Origin: Phascolarctos cinereus
Taxonomy: Eukaryota > Chordata > Mammalia > Diprotodontia > Phascolarctidae
Direction of reading: 5' to 3'
Length of the DNA stretch: 64,000 bases
Assembly (NCBI RefSeq): GCF_002099425.1
Contig: NW_018344216.1
Span: 933,501 to 997,500, forward strand
How positions within the stretch are numbered: the stretch's first letter is position 1; each line of letters opens with the position of its first letter. The position numbers and the translations under genes were made by a program. Positions 42,925-52,891 of this stretch are shown in pieces. The notes under the pieces were generated by a model. It saw nothing but the letters and a program-made list of their open reading frames with translations, was not told where the DNA came from and did not search any database.

Positions 42925-43045
42925 GTAACTCTTCTAGATAATAAATCCTGGAGATCAGGGATTGTATCTTATTTTATGTCACGTGTAGCTGCTATCACCA
43001 TGTTTTGAAAGTAGGTTCTAGACAAGCGTTTGTTGAATTGGTTAA
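42925..43045 (+). mobile_element. L2-like terminus, decayed
   Basis: AATAAATCCTGGAGATCAGG then GTAGGTTCTAGACAAGCGTT and TGTTGAATTGGTTAATG preserve the outline of an L2 end. Confidence 0.4.
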
Positions 43046-43434
43046 TGTTTCAGGGATATTATATTTCTCCCTGAAAGTCAGAACATGTACTTGTTTCTAG
43101 TCTCGAAGCACCTTTGGCCTTCCTCATACTTCCTTAAAGATTACCTACTGGTTCATGTGGGTTATATCGCTAAGTTCTTTTGGTAGTCTGAAATATTTGT
43201 TCATCAGGCTCAGGGAATCCAAACTCCTCATTTAAAGAATTCATTTGTAACAGAAAGGGGCTTGCTTTACTGTCTCTTTGCTTTCTTGGTCTTTAATTTC
43301 TTTTAAATGTGTTTGTGCTGTTTTTTATGGTCTGAAGAACATTTTCCACAAATGAAGAGAGATAAGAGTTAAGTATTTCATCTTTTATATCCTTTAACAT
43401 TATTCTGTCTATGCAGAAATAGGCAGTGAAGGTG
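43046..43434. other. No feature recognised
   Basis: About 390 bases, T-rich, no family assigned. Confidence 0.4.
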
Positions 43435-43665
43435 GATACTGATGCTGGGCTTGGAATCAGGAAGATAGGAGTTCCAGTCCATCCTGAGAGACTTTTATTA
43501 CTTTTAGCTGTGTTACCCTGGGCAAGTCACTTAACTTCCTCCAGTCTCAGTTTCCTCATCTCATAAAATTAGGATAATAGCACCAACCTCCCAGGTTTGC
43601 TGTGAGAATTAAGTGAGATACTACTTGTAAAGCAAAGTGCTATGTGAATACAACTTCTTATTATT
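43435..43665 (+). mobile_element. MIR SINE
   Basis: GCTGGGCTTGGAATCAGGAA, ACCCTGGGCAAGTCACTTAA, AGTCTCAGTTTCCTCATCTC, GGATAATAGCACCAACCTCC, CAAAGTGCTATGTGAATACA. Full length. Confidence 0.8.
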
Positions 43666-43939
43666 CTATTCTTGGTCCTCATTTTGTTTCAAATATGCCT
43701 AAGGAGCTCTTTTCAGTTCCTTCTCATTCCTAGCTTCAGTTTCACTTTGTTCTGATCTTTTTTTAGACACTATTCTCCTCTCCCTCTTTAAAAAACAATT
43801 AAATTTTTATATCACTTTTCCCAAATGTATGCATTTTACCTTCCTTTGCCTATTGAATTTTCCTGTATAACTAGGAAGAAAGAAAGAAGTTTAGCAAAAC
43901 TGAAATTGACGGTATAAGTAATGTTTCACACTCATAGAA

Positions 43940-44097
43940 ATAATAATAGTAACAGTAGTTAGCATTTATATAAAGGTTTAAGGTTTGCAGAGCACTTTAT
44001 AAATATGATCTCATTTTATCCTCATAACCCTGGGACATCGGTGCTGCTATTATCCTCATTTTATAGGTGAGGAAACTGAGGCAGACAGGTTAAGTGG
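43940..44097 (-). mobile_element. MIR SINE, 3' half
   Basis: Antisense: CAGTAGTTAGCATTTATATA, CTATTATCCTCATTTTATAG, GTGAGGAAACTGAGGCAGAC. Confidence 0.75.
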
Positions 44098-44396
44098 CAG
44101 TAGGCCCTTTCTTTTGCATAGAAGGGAGCGAGGTGAAGTTTGTTATCCCTTCCTTAGGGCCAAATTTAATCCTCATAATTATGCAGAATTTAACTTTCCA
44201 CACAGTTCTTTAATGTCCATGCCATTCTTTAGTTTGTCCATATATCTTCTCCTGATTTCGGAGGTGTGAATGCTCATGCTGAAAATTTAATAATCTATGT
44301 TTAAGCTGGTTCCAGCACATCCTTGAACCCCACATACCAACATTATTGTGTATTATTGTGTTTTTATTTATTTTGTTAAATATTTCCAATTACATT

Positions 44397-44805
44397 TTTT
44401 GATTAATTTATTTTGATTTATCAACAATCACTTCCACATGCTTTTGAGTTTAAAATTTTTCTCCCCTTCCTCCCCACCACCCTCCCCAAGATGGCGCACA
44501 ATCTGGATATAGGCTGTACATTTACATTCCTGTTAAACATATTTTCACGTTAGTGATGTTGTAAGTAAGAATTAGAAACAATAGGAGGAACCACCATAAA
44601 GAGGAAACAAAACTCAACAGAAGAAAAAAAAAAGCAAATAGTGTGCTTCGATCTACATTCAAACTCCATAGTTCTTTCTTTGGATGTGGATAGCGTTTTC
44701 CATCATGAGGCCTTTGGAGATGTCTTAAATCCTTGTATTGCTGGAAAGGGTTCAGTTTATCAGTGTTAGTCATCGCACAACATGGCTGTTATCAATCACA
44801 GTTTA
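44397..44805 (-). mobile_element. L1 3' end
   Basis: Antisense: AATTTATTTTGATTTATCAA, CACTTCCACATGCTTTTGAG, ATGGATAGCG-type region, ATGAGGCCTTTGGAGATGTC. Same 3' UTR subtype as the copies at 12.8 and 53.7 kb. Stops before the ORF2 end. Confidence 0.85.
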
Positions 44806-44824
44806 ATGATTTTTCTGGCTTCCT

Positions 44825-45095
44825 TTTAGTCCCAACTAAAATTCCACCTTCTACAGGAAGCTTTAATTCATTCCAGTTAATTAATTCTTAATTTCAGTGC
44901 TTTTCTTCTTTTAATTATTTCTTGTTTATCTTGTATATAGCTTGCTTTGGATATATTTATTTGCATGTTGTTTCCCTTATTAGATTGTAAGCTCCTTGAG
45001 GGCAGAGACTGTCTTTTGCCTCTTTTTGTATCCCCAGAGCCCAGTGCAGTGCCTGGCACATAGGAGGCACTTAATAAAAGTTTGTTGAATTGAAA
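44825..45095 (+). mobile_element. L2/L3-clade LINE terminus, well preserved
   Basis: AAATTCCACCTTCTACAGGA, TATATAGCTTGCTTTGGATA, GTAAGCTCCTTGAGGGCAGA, CAGTGCCTGGCACATAGGAG, AATAAAAGTTTGTTGAATTG. Confidence 0.85.
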
Positions 45096-45149
45096 TGAAC
45101 GTGGTTCAGCTGCACTGATATGTGGCACTTCTGACTTAGATCATTACCC

Positions 45150-45480
45150 TTTTTAGAGCTTTGGAACATAGGGTTGTGCCTGTCATTCCTGAAGTCTCCT
45201 TTCTAAAGCCTGAGATACACACATTTGTCTATGCCCAGCATGCTCTTACCTTTGCTGTTAGAAACTCTAAGATGACTTGGTCACTTTCTTCCAAGGTTCT
45301 GGCCCTTCCACTTCACCAACCTCTGTTCCTCCTTGTTGGTCAGAATTAAGTCCCAAGTTATCCGTTCCCTCATTGCTTCATCAGTTTTCTAAGAGATGGA
45401 ATTGTCATCAGGACAAGTCAGGAATTTATGAGATGCTCTATTTAGTGGAATGAGAGACTTGGAGCAGATGTTTGGGTAGT
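45150..45480 (-). mobile_element. CR1/L3-type LINE coding fragment
   Basis: The complement of 45270-45370 reads RERITWDLILTNKEEQ..., the CR1-superfamily 'LDLILTNKEEL' motif just after the endonuclease domain. Surrounding frames are interrupted. Confidence 0.6.
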
Positions 45481-45597
45481 TTGGGATAAGTCTCCCATTT
45501 ATTTGACAAATAATTATGCGTCTTCTCTGAGCAGGGCATTGGGCCAGGTGCTGGGAGAGATACAAACATAAATAAGACAGCCCCTTACACCCATCAC

Positions 45598-45850
45598 TGT
45601 AATGAGGATGATAACTGACATTTATCAAGGGACTCCAAGGTTTATAAGTGTTTTATATAAATAACTTATTTGCAAATCACAGCCATCCCGCAAGGTGGAT
45701 AGTGCAGGTTTTATGATCCCTATTTATTATATGAGTGAGGAAACAAAAGTCTTGGCCAAGGGTATTACAGTTGGAAAACATGGAGCCAGGGCAGATGTAG
45801 GTCCTCCGACTCCAAACCGAGTGCTTATCCCACAGTACCAGAGTGGCCTC
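45598..45850 (-). mobile_element. MIR SINE
   Basis: GAGGATGATAACTGACATTT, CATCCCGCAAGGTGGATAGT, GAGTGAGGAAACAAAAGTCT, GTAGGTCCTCCGACTCCAAA. Antisense and near full length. Just to its left (45500-45590) an L2-end-like stretch is possible. Confidence 0.65.
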
Positions 45851-46100
45851 GCTATTCCTTTCTTCTGTGCCAGGTTGGTGATTTAAATTAGGAGCTTGAA
45901 ATACTTCTTCTTCTTGTCCTGGGAAGACTATTCTCACAGTGATCTCAGTTTTATTTCCCTTTTATTCATATTCAGATGCTTTCTACCAAGCTTCCCCCTC
46001 CCTAGACACACAGCTTTTTAGATTTCCACATAGGTATATAACTTGTTGACAAATAGTATTGCTTCAAATGGCTGTTTATGATTTTTAAAATTTCTTTTTA

Positions 46101-46258
46101 GGGGCAGCTAGGTGGCGCAGTGGGTAGATCACCGGCCCTGAAGTCAGGAGGACCTGAGTTCAAATCTGGCTTCAGACACATAACACTCACTAGCTGTGTG
46201 ACTCTGGGCAAGTCACTTAACCCCAGTTGCCTCACCAAAAACAAACAAATAAATAAAT
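46101..46258 (+). mobile_element. SINE1-type element, very well preserved
   Basis: GGGGCAGCTAGGTGGCGCAG head with CpG intact, GAGGACCTGAGTTCAAATCT, ACTAGCTGTGTGACTCTGGG, CTTAACCCCAGTTGCCTCAC and an AAAT-rich tail. The 14-bp duplication AAAATTTCTTTTTA is perfect (46087-46100, 46259-46272). Likely the youngest SINE here. Confidence 0.95.
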
Positions 46259-46347
46259 AAAATTTCTTTTTAAACAAAATATGCTCTTCCTTTATTATAT
46301 TCCAGCTGTGAGTCTTCTCCCAGAAAGCCTCTTTTATGTCTGAGATA

Positions 46348-46606
46348 TCTGTGCTACATGGTGCAGGGGATAGAGTTTTGGACTTGGAGTCAGGAAGACT
46401 GATCTTCCTGAGTTCAAATGTGGTGTCAGACACTTCCACACTGTGTGATGCTGGGCAAATGACTTAACCCTGTTTGCCTCACTTTCCTCATCAGTAAAAT
46501 GAGTTAGGGAAGGAAATCACAAACCACTCCAGTGTCTTTGCCAAGAAGACCCCAAATGGGGTCATGAAAGAGTTGCACATGGCTGAAAAACAACTGAACA
46601 ACAGCA
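46348..46606 (+). mobile_element. RTE-tailed tRNA/CORE SINE
   Basis: CTACATGGTGCAGGGGATAG, GAGTTCAAATGTGGTGTCAG, CCACTCCAGTGTCTTTGCCA, CCCCAAATGGGGTCATGAAA, AAAAACAACTGAACAACAGC. Full length with a clear tail. Confidence 0.9.
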
Positions 46607-47186
46607 TTTAAAATTTCAAGTCTTCCCCTTTTTTCCCCCAATGAAATAAACTTTGTACATTTGTATATGTAGCCTTGAGCCATAAGTAGAATTCCTGCCT
46701 CCCTCCCAACTTCCTGTGAGTTACTTAACACTGTTGTTATTTATCTGTCTATCCTGACCCACTCTCTTCTTGTTTTAATTTTGTATATTTACTTGGGTAT
46801 TTTTCTTCCCTCAGTTGCAGACCCTCTTCAGATTGGCAGTTCTCCAGCTGGATATGATTTAATTTAGCCTACCTGTACCTCTGTTCTTCAAAGCACTGTA
46901 TTTTCTTAAACTATCTTTCCAGATTAGTGTGTATAAGGTGATTATTTCTGAAGAATGCTCTTATACTGGTATATGTATGCTAACTTCTTAAAATTTACTT
47001 TGAATAAAATTAGGATCTAAAATTAGGATAGCATATTTGATAATTTATGAGTTTGTCTTGTTAAAAAGGTCTGCTTAATTTGATAGTGGCAGGTATTACA
47101 TGCAGAATTATTCATAGAAATAAGGTTGAATTTTCTGATGAATAGTTGATTACTCCTGTGGTTGTCACTGGATTTGAGGACTTCTT
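46607..47186. other. No feature recognised
   Basis: About 580 bases, T-rich then AT-rich. No exon or repeat family assigned. Confidence 0.4.
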
Positions 47187-47440
47187 TGTTCATTTTTTTT
47201 TCAATCGTGTCCAACTCTTTGTGACTCCATTTGGAGTTTTCTTGGCAAAGATATTGGAATGATTTGCCATTTCCTTCTCCAGCTTCTCATATTACAGATG
47301 AGGAAACTGAGGCAAACAGGGTTGGGTGACTGGCCTGGGGTCACCCAGCTAGTAAGTGTCTGAGGCCACATTTCAACTCAGGAAGATGAGCCTTCCTTAC
47401 TTCAAGCCCAGCACTCTATCCACAATTCGACTTAAGTGCC
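47187..47440 (-). mobile_element. RTE-tailed tRNA/CORE SINE
   Basis: CAATCGTGTCCAACTCTTTG, GACTCCATTTGGAGTTTTCT, ATGAGGAAACTGAGGCAAAC, GGTCACCCAGCTAGTAAGTG, CAGCACTCTATCCACAATTC. Confidence 0.9.
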
Positions 47441-47747
47441 CTGTGGACTTATTTGAATGCCATGCTAATGAGATCAAGGTTTCTGAATGGTCTTAACTCT
47501 TTTTATCCTGGTCCTGACATTTAATAAATATATACCATAGCTTTCAGGTAAGGGAGCATTTTTTGTGTTGTCCTAACACAAATCTAACATGACTCCTAGA
47601 AAAACTATTCAAGGTTTGTGCCATCCTGAATATGTGCCATTCCTTTGTTATGAATAACGCATGACTTCCTTTTTGGAAATCCTTTGACAGTCAGTTTATC
47701 ACATACAAAAAAAAATCAGTTTATAGTCACCTGTTTCTTTTACACAA
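47441..47747. other. No feature recognised
   Basis: About 300 AT-rich bases. A MIR 3'-end scrap (AACTAGTGTTTATATAATAA) follows at 47748-47812. Confidence 0.35.
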
Positions 47748-47814
47748 AATAATAATGATAACTAGTGTTTATATAATAACTTAAGCTTTGCAAAGTGCTT
47801 TATCTGCTTTAGTA

Positions 47815-48090
47815 TGAGTCACAGAATCTCAGAATTGGAAGGATTGATAGCGGTCATTTGGTCTCTTCTGCCATCTTATGCAGGAATCTCACCTAAAAGC
47901 CTATCTGACAGATGGTCACACACCCTTTGGTCACTTGGACACTTCCAGTGATTAGGAGCTCACTACCTCACCAAGGACCGTAAGCCATTTTTTAACAACT
48001 CTAATTTTTTAAAGAAGTTCCTTCTTAAATTGGACTGCTTTCTTCTTACCTGGGCTCCAAATGACTCCTGCTTTTTCCAAGTATCAAGGT
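47815..48090 (-). mobile_element. CR1/L3-type LINE 3' UTR
   Basis: AGTCACAGAATCTCAGAATT, GACACTTCCAGTGATTAGGA, GCTCACTACCTCACCAAGGA, AGAAGTTCCTTCTTAAATTG follow the antisense CR1-type 3' UTR order ('cttccagtgatggggagctcactacct'). Confidence 0.6.
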
Positions 48091-48861
48091 TGTACATTAA
48101 AGGACAAAATTTTTCCACCACTGTGGATGGTCAGAAAAATGTCTTATTGACTGTGATGATAATTAAATATTTCATTGTGCTTAAGAGGTTAAGGCAACAG
48201 CTTTTTAGCCTCCAGAGCCACAGGTCTTGATGTATTTTTTTTTTCCTAGTAGAGGAAAAAGCTGTTTAGGTGGTTGAAACTTTAGAGGAAACAGTAGCAC
48301 CTTGAGAAAGTTGGAAAATGTTTCCCACTTGAAAAATGCAAACTTATTTTATATTCTGAATATTGAATAATTACTGGGAAGTTATTCATTTTTATCCTTT
48401 GACACTGTCAAATGAGTGAAGATTAAGAGTGTGATAACTCAGGGTAGGTTTACTTGTTCTTGCTTTATTAATGACTTTCAGTATTGTGAGAGTTCAGCTC
48501 ATTAGATTGTCAACAACTAGGGGAAGGAGAGAAAGAGAGCAAGTGAGTAATCTCATTCTCACCTCAGATTATACTTCTTAGTTGTTCATTGATTTTTTTG
48601 TTAGCCATTAGAACATTCCCTCTCTCCTTGCCCGTTCAGGTCTTTCAGGGAAGTGGTTCTTGTTTGAGATCCATAGAATTTTCATTGACTCCCTCCTTCC
48701 CATATTATTATATCTACCTCCTTCTGCCCTCCTCCCATCTTTTTTCCCCTCTTATGATAAACGTGATTAGCCTAACAGTAGAAATACTGCCTGTGGTAAA
48801 ATACATTCAGCAATTCAACCATAAAAGCAGATTTACAGGAAAACAAAATTAAAAGGGAGAA
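48091..48861. other. No feature recognised
   Basis: About 770 bases with no repeat I recognise. The 87-residue open frame at 48589-48852 shows no motif. Confidence 0.4.
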
Positions 48862-49110
48862 ATATGGTGGTGCATTGTTAAGACTTAGTGAAGAAGTTCT
48901 GAGTTAAAATCACTCCTCAGGTACTTACTGGTTGTGTGACTTCCGGCAAGACACTTAAGCTCTAGATCTCAGTTTTCTCATCTGTAAAATGGGGATTAAT
49001 CAGAGTAGCAACCTTACAGATTTGTTAGGAAGATCAAATGAAATCATGTGTAGATCACTTTGCAAACCTCAAAGATCTTCATAAAGCTATGTTGTTGTTA
49101 TTGTTAAAAA
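48862..49110 (+). mobile_element. MIR SINE
   Basis: CAGGTACTTACTGGTTGTGT, GCAAGACACTTAAGCTCTAG, CATCTGTAAAATGGGGATTA, TCACTTTGCAAACCTCAAAG, GTTGTTGTTATTGTT end. Confidence 0.75.
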
Positions 49111-49401
49111 TGGAGTAGGTTATGTGTTTTAAGGGCTGTTGCCAGGTTTTCTGAAGGTTTATTGCCTGTTTAGATGTATGGCTGCGACTAATGGTTGCTT
49201 TAAGGGTAATGTTTGCCTTTATGGCATTTTGAGGACATGATGCTAAATAGGCCTACTTTGAGTTATTTTCTATTTAAATCTATATTTGTGAAATCTTATG
49301 ATTTTGGTTCGACTTAATTGTTTCAAAAATATGTGGTAGTAGGACTACTGTACTCCACATTTTTGTGCCATTTTTAATGCTTTTGAAGCATTGTCTCATC
49401 C

Positions 49402-49580
49402 GTTAATATAGTACCCACATTCATGTAGGGCTTTAAGGATTTGAGGATGCTTTCCTCACCCCATCCCTCTGAGGGAGGCAGGCACAGTATGTGTTACTTA
49501 CCTGAGTCCACATAGGAGATTAGAGCCAGGCTGCAGCCTACAACTTTTAACTCCTGCACCTGTGCTCTATCTGGGACGCT
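49402..49580 (-). mobile_element. MIR SINE
   Basis: GTACCCACATTCATGTAGGG, TGAGGGAGGCAGGCACAGTA, TTAGAGCCAGGCTGCAGCCT, CTGTGCTCTATCTGGGACGC: antisense MIR outline, decayed in the middle. A 40-bp L2-like end (GTGCCTGGCACTTAGTAGGT) follows at 49766-49806. Confidence 0.5.
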
Positions 49581-49889
49581 AACCTTCCATTTATTTTTAG
49601 TTGAAAGAAAATTTTAAAAATCTTTTCAGTTGTTTTGTAACATAATCTACTAAAACTTGTAGAATCATGGCAGTGTTTTAGGCATAAAATGGAAAATATG
49701 GATTTATGCTTTGCAAGGAATTTAATTTCAATAAGAATAATAGAATCTTGGATTTGGAAGATATGGTGCCTGGCACTTAGTAGGTGCATAATAAATGCTA
49801 GTTGAAAGACAGACTTTATCAGTGATCTGATTCAAGCCACCTGTGGATGGGGCAAACTGCTTTACAACATCTGAGTGGGTGTTCTCACT

Positions 49890-50040
49890 CTGTTTAAATA
49901 CTTAACAGTGATGTGGAGCTCACTACTTCACAAGGCAGCCCATGTGAATTTTATACATCATTGATTGTGAGAATATTCCTCATGCTGAGTGAAATGCTAT
50001 CTCCTGCCTATCAGTCCTTTTTTTGTTCTTTGCAGCAATA
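49890..50040 (-). mobile_element. CR1/L3-type LINE 3' UTR
   Basis: TTAACAGTGATGTGGAGCTC, ACTACTTCACAAGGCAGCCC, GAATATTCCTCATGCTGAGT: same family segment as 47.95 kb. Confidence 0.55.
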
Positions 50041-50544
50041 ACAGGACTTTGTAGAGGAAAGATGTAAAAGGGAGATTTTCTTAGATTTTTACTTAGTAGT
50101 AATCTACCTTGCTAGCTATTCTTTAGCCCATGTTATTATTAAACATTTAGAACTATTATATTTTACAGAATTGAATTTTATTAAAAATTGACTTTTAGCT
50201 TCCTATCTTTCTGAAAGCTGGCATCATGTACCTCATATCTTAGAAATTACTTCCAATAAGGATCAGAATGAATAAGAAATAATTAAGATAGTTGCTACTA
50301 ATGTGATTTTAAATAAAATCTTTAAAACAAAGCCATTTCCACAGTTAGGTGGCACTGTTCCCTTTTTCTTTTCAAAGCTGTGTCTAAGCCTGTTTTAACT
50401 ACAATAGGATGAAGTTTAAGTCTTTTCAGATTTAGTTAGGTCAAAAGGACTAGTAGAAAAGGAAAGTGAAGAAGATTTTGTTTGGGGAGGCTTCTTTTTG
50501 GGAGTACAGGTGTCAAGTTTTTACTCTTCAAAGTTCAATTAAAA
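50041..50544. other. No feature recognised
   Basis: About 500 AT-rich bases. Nothing assigned. Confidence 0.4.
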
Positions 50545-51350
50545 TCAGTAAACACTTATGGAATGCCCACTAGATGATACAAGATGAGACACATTCACCC
50601 ATCTCTATGGGAGTTTATGATTATGATGCAAGAGAGAGAGAGAGAGACATGTGCAGCAGACAGGAAGTTTATATAAAGTGCCACGAGAAATTTAGAAGAA
50701 AGAGATCACTGCTACCTGGGAGAGACAGGTCCAGGGAAGACTTTGTAGAGGATGTATATCTGAGTTGAGACTTGAAGGAAAGGAAGAACAGAGATTGGGG
50801 AAGGTTGTGGGGGATAGGAAACCATTCTTAGTGTAGGAGATTTCTTAGAAAAGGCAGGCACAGAGAAAGGGAGAGGGAAAATGAGAATTAAGGGTTGAAT
50901 AGAGTATGAAAGATAGGATTGTAGGTCTAGGGCTGAAAGGGACCTCACCTTAGAAGTCCAACCCTTCATTTTACAATTGAAGAGGGAGGTTAAATGACTT
51001 GCCCAAGATGGGCCAGGTATTAAACATCAGAGATGGGATTTGAACCCAAGTCCTTGCATGTAAACTACATGAAAGGGAGTAATATGAGTCGAGCCTGGAT
51101 AAGTAGGTAAGATCTTGAATATGGGGGGGGGGAGGCTTTGAATACCAGTATCAAGAGTTTGTTTTATTTGGTTAGTAACGGGGAACTGTTGGACATTTGC
51201 TTAGGTGAGTGACGTAGGTATCAGAGCTGTGCATTAGAAAGGTGACATTAGAAAGATTCGTCGAGGTGAAGGAAAAGACAGAGATTGGAGGCAGGAAGAC
51301 CTGTTACGATGCTTGTAGTATGGTGTTAACAGTCAAGAGAAGAGTTCAGG
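50545..51350 (-). mobile_element. L2/L3-clade LINE, antisense, decayed, split by MIR
   Basis: AACACTTATGGAATGCCCAC, GACTTGAAGGAAAGGAAGAA, then past a MIR, GAGGCTTTGAATACCAGTAT, GGTGACATTAGAAAGATTCG and TTGGAGGCAGGAAGACCTGT follow the antisense L2 order. A GA run lies at 50631-50646. Confidence 0.65.
50910..51060 (-). mobile_element. MIR-type SINE inside L2
   Basis: GATTGTAGGTCTAGGGCTGA, AAGTCCAACCCTTCATTTTA, GGTTAAATGACTTGCCCAAG, GGATTTGAACCCAAGTCCTT. Ther-1-like antisense copy. Confidence 0.75.
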
Positions 51351-51411
51351 TGTTGAACTACTGGTGAAGCTGGGCGTACCAAGCTGGGGACAGGTGTGAG
51401 AGAGAGTGTGG

Positions 51412-51412
<1 letters not shown>

Positions 51413-51462
<50 letters not shown>
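51413..51462 (+). repeat. (CAG)n trinucleotide repeat, about 16 units
   Basis: 50 bases of uninterrupted AGC/CAG steps, then TAG and one more CAG. It is not in a credible reading frame. The antisense poly-alanine frame through it is a by-product. Confidence 0.97.
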
Positions 51463-51465
<3 letters not shown>

Positions 51466-51504
51466 CAGTGTAATGGGATTCAGGGATGGGCTGGAGCCAG
51501 CTCA

Positions 51505-51720
51505 AGCAGCAGATTGTTAAATTTTCAGTGTGAGCATTTACACCTTGGAAGTAAGCGAAGGCCGCATAGCAGGGCATGCCGCGTATCAGGGCTCGATTGC
51601 TTTGTTGATTCAGTAAAGTTTAGGTGATGGACAAAATGTTAATACAGATTCAGTTTAAAAATATGTTGTATTTATACATTGCACCCTCTCCCCCCCCAGC
51701 TGGTGGTTAAGTATTTCCTG
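51505..51720 (+). repeat. Unclassified dispersed repeat, copy B
   Basis: Counterpart of 160-410. It shares GATTGTTAAATTTTCAG and GAGCATTTACACCTTGGAA and retains several CpGs (ATGCCGCGTATCAGGGCTCG) that copy A has lost. Family not recognised. Confidence 0.5.
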
Positions 51721-51754
51721 GTTCACCCCTGCATATAAAATATACTGTGATAAA

Positions 51755-52398
51755 TTATTGTCATTGTGTGTTACCTCTTGGCTGTTCTTCCATTAGCTGG
51801 TACCAGTCTTCTGTTTCTCTGAATTCCCCTCCACAGTATTCTTTTCTACTCATATATTATAGTTTCTTCAGATATTCCTCAATCTATGGTAACATCCTTT
51901 ATTTTCAGTTACTTTGTAATGAATATTTTGGTAGTCTTTCTGTCTTTGACCTCTCTGGGATGTACATGGTTTTTTCCCCTCACACTTATGAATAGCCGTG
52001 GGCTTTGACAGGTGCCTGTAAATTCAGCTACCAGGGATACAGGCTGAGGCTGGTGGAGTTCTTAGCTGCGGTGGGCTGTGCTGATCAGGTGTCTGATGTG
52101 CCCAGCCCTGGGAGTGGGAGACAGGTTGCCTAAGGAAGGAGTGAACTGGCCCAGGTCAGAGATGGATCAGGTCAGCGTTTCCATGCTGGTTAATAGTGGA
52201 ATCAAGGGACCATAAGTAGCCCTCAGTGAGAAGGGGAGACTGAGACTTTTTTTTTTAAGGTATGAATAGTTTAATGACTTTTCTCACATAATTCCAAATT
52301 GTCTGTCAGAACAGGTGGTCCAATTCACAGCTCTACCAACAATGTGTTAATGTGCCTGTCTTCCCACAGTTTCTCCAACATTGACTATTTCCTTTTTT
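51755..52398 (-). mobile_element. Old L1 fragment split by a 7SL retrocopy
   Basis: Antisense ORF2 3' region. The left part ends with a stretch like the L1 'CTTTGGGATACAGACCTA' complement (CTCTCTGGGATGTACATGG). The right part continues TTCCAAATTGTCTGTCAGAA and CTACCAACAATGTGTTAATG. It is contiguous once 51996-52269 (insert plus one target copy) is removed. Confidence 0.65.
51996..52260 (+). pseudogene. 7SL (signal recognition particle) RNA retrocopy
   Basis: The sequence follows 7SL RNA from its 5' end. Landmarks are GACAGGTGCCTGTAAATTCA (GCGCGTGCCTGTAGTCCCAGCT in 7SL), CAGGCTGAGGCTGGTGGAGT, GGGCTGTGCTGATCAGGTGT and GACAGGTTGCCTAAGGAAGG, then GAACTGGCCCAGGTCAGAGA and CATGCTGGTTAATAGTGGAA. 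About 265 bases remain of about 300; the middle and the 3' Alu-domain strand are shortened. It ends in 10 T's (52247-52256) rather than poly(A). TATGAATAG flanks both sides (51987-51995, 52261-52269). Divergence and missing parts make it a non-functional copy. 7SL normally scaffolds the SRP for protein targeting to the ER. Confidence 0.85.
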
Positions 52399-52419
52399 AA
52401 AAATAGTCTTTGCCATTGT

Positions 52420-52830
52420 CTGCAGGATATAATTTAAACTCTATTTCATATTTAAAGCACGTTACAGCTTGGCTCCAGGCTATCTTTCCAGGCTGATGAT
52501 ACGTTTTTCTCTTGGCACTGGGTGCTCCAGCCAGACTCTCTCACACTGAGCATTCCATCTTTAACCTCCTTGCCCTTGACTCTGCAGACTGTCCCCCGTT
52601 TGTGAAACGTTTTCTTCTTATCTCCTATTCCTGGAACTCCTAACTCCCTTCAAGGCTTAGTTCAAATGCCTCCTCCAAGAAGCCTTTCCTGATTTCCTGT
52701 AGGTGTTATTGACTCATCACTTTGTATAGATTATTTACTTACTTGTAAATAAAGTTAAACCCTCTTGGCCTGAACTTTTGCTTTTTTATTTATATCCCTA
52801 GTGCTTATCATAGTACTTTTGATGTGAACT
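52420..52830 (+). mobile_element. L2/L3-clade LINE, 3' part
   Basis: GTTACAGCTTGGCTCCAGGC, CATTCCATCTTTAACCTCCT, CTTATCTCCTATTCCTGGAA, CCTCCTCCAAGAAGCCTTTC, ATATCCCTAGTGCTTATCAT. Confidence 0.8.
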
Positions 52831-52891
52831 TTTACATTTAGATGGCATTAACATAGTACTTTTGATGTGAGCTTTTACATTTAGATGGCAT
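52809..52891. repeat. Two-copy 43-bp tandem duplication
   Basis: CATAGTACTTTTGATGTGAA and CATAGTACTTTTGATGTGAG begin two near-identical units 43 bases apart, both continuing CTTTTACATTTAGATGGCAT. It sits on the end of the L2. Confidence 0.9.

Noticed and set aside
51326-51577. Antisense frame with a poly-alanine run
   Set aside because: It is a by-product of the CAG microsatellite; the rest has no protein-like features.
51996-52260. Functional 7SL gene
   Set aside because: Too diverged, shortened in the middle and 3' part, and flanked by target duplications as a retrocopy.
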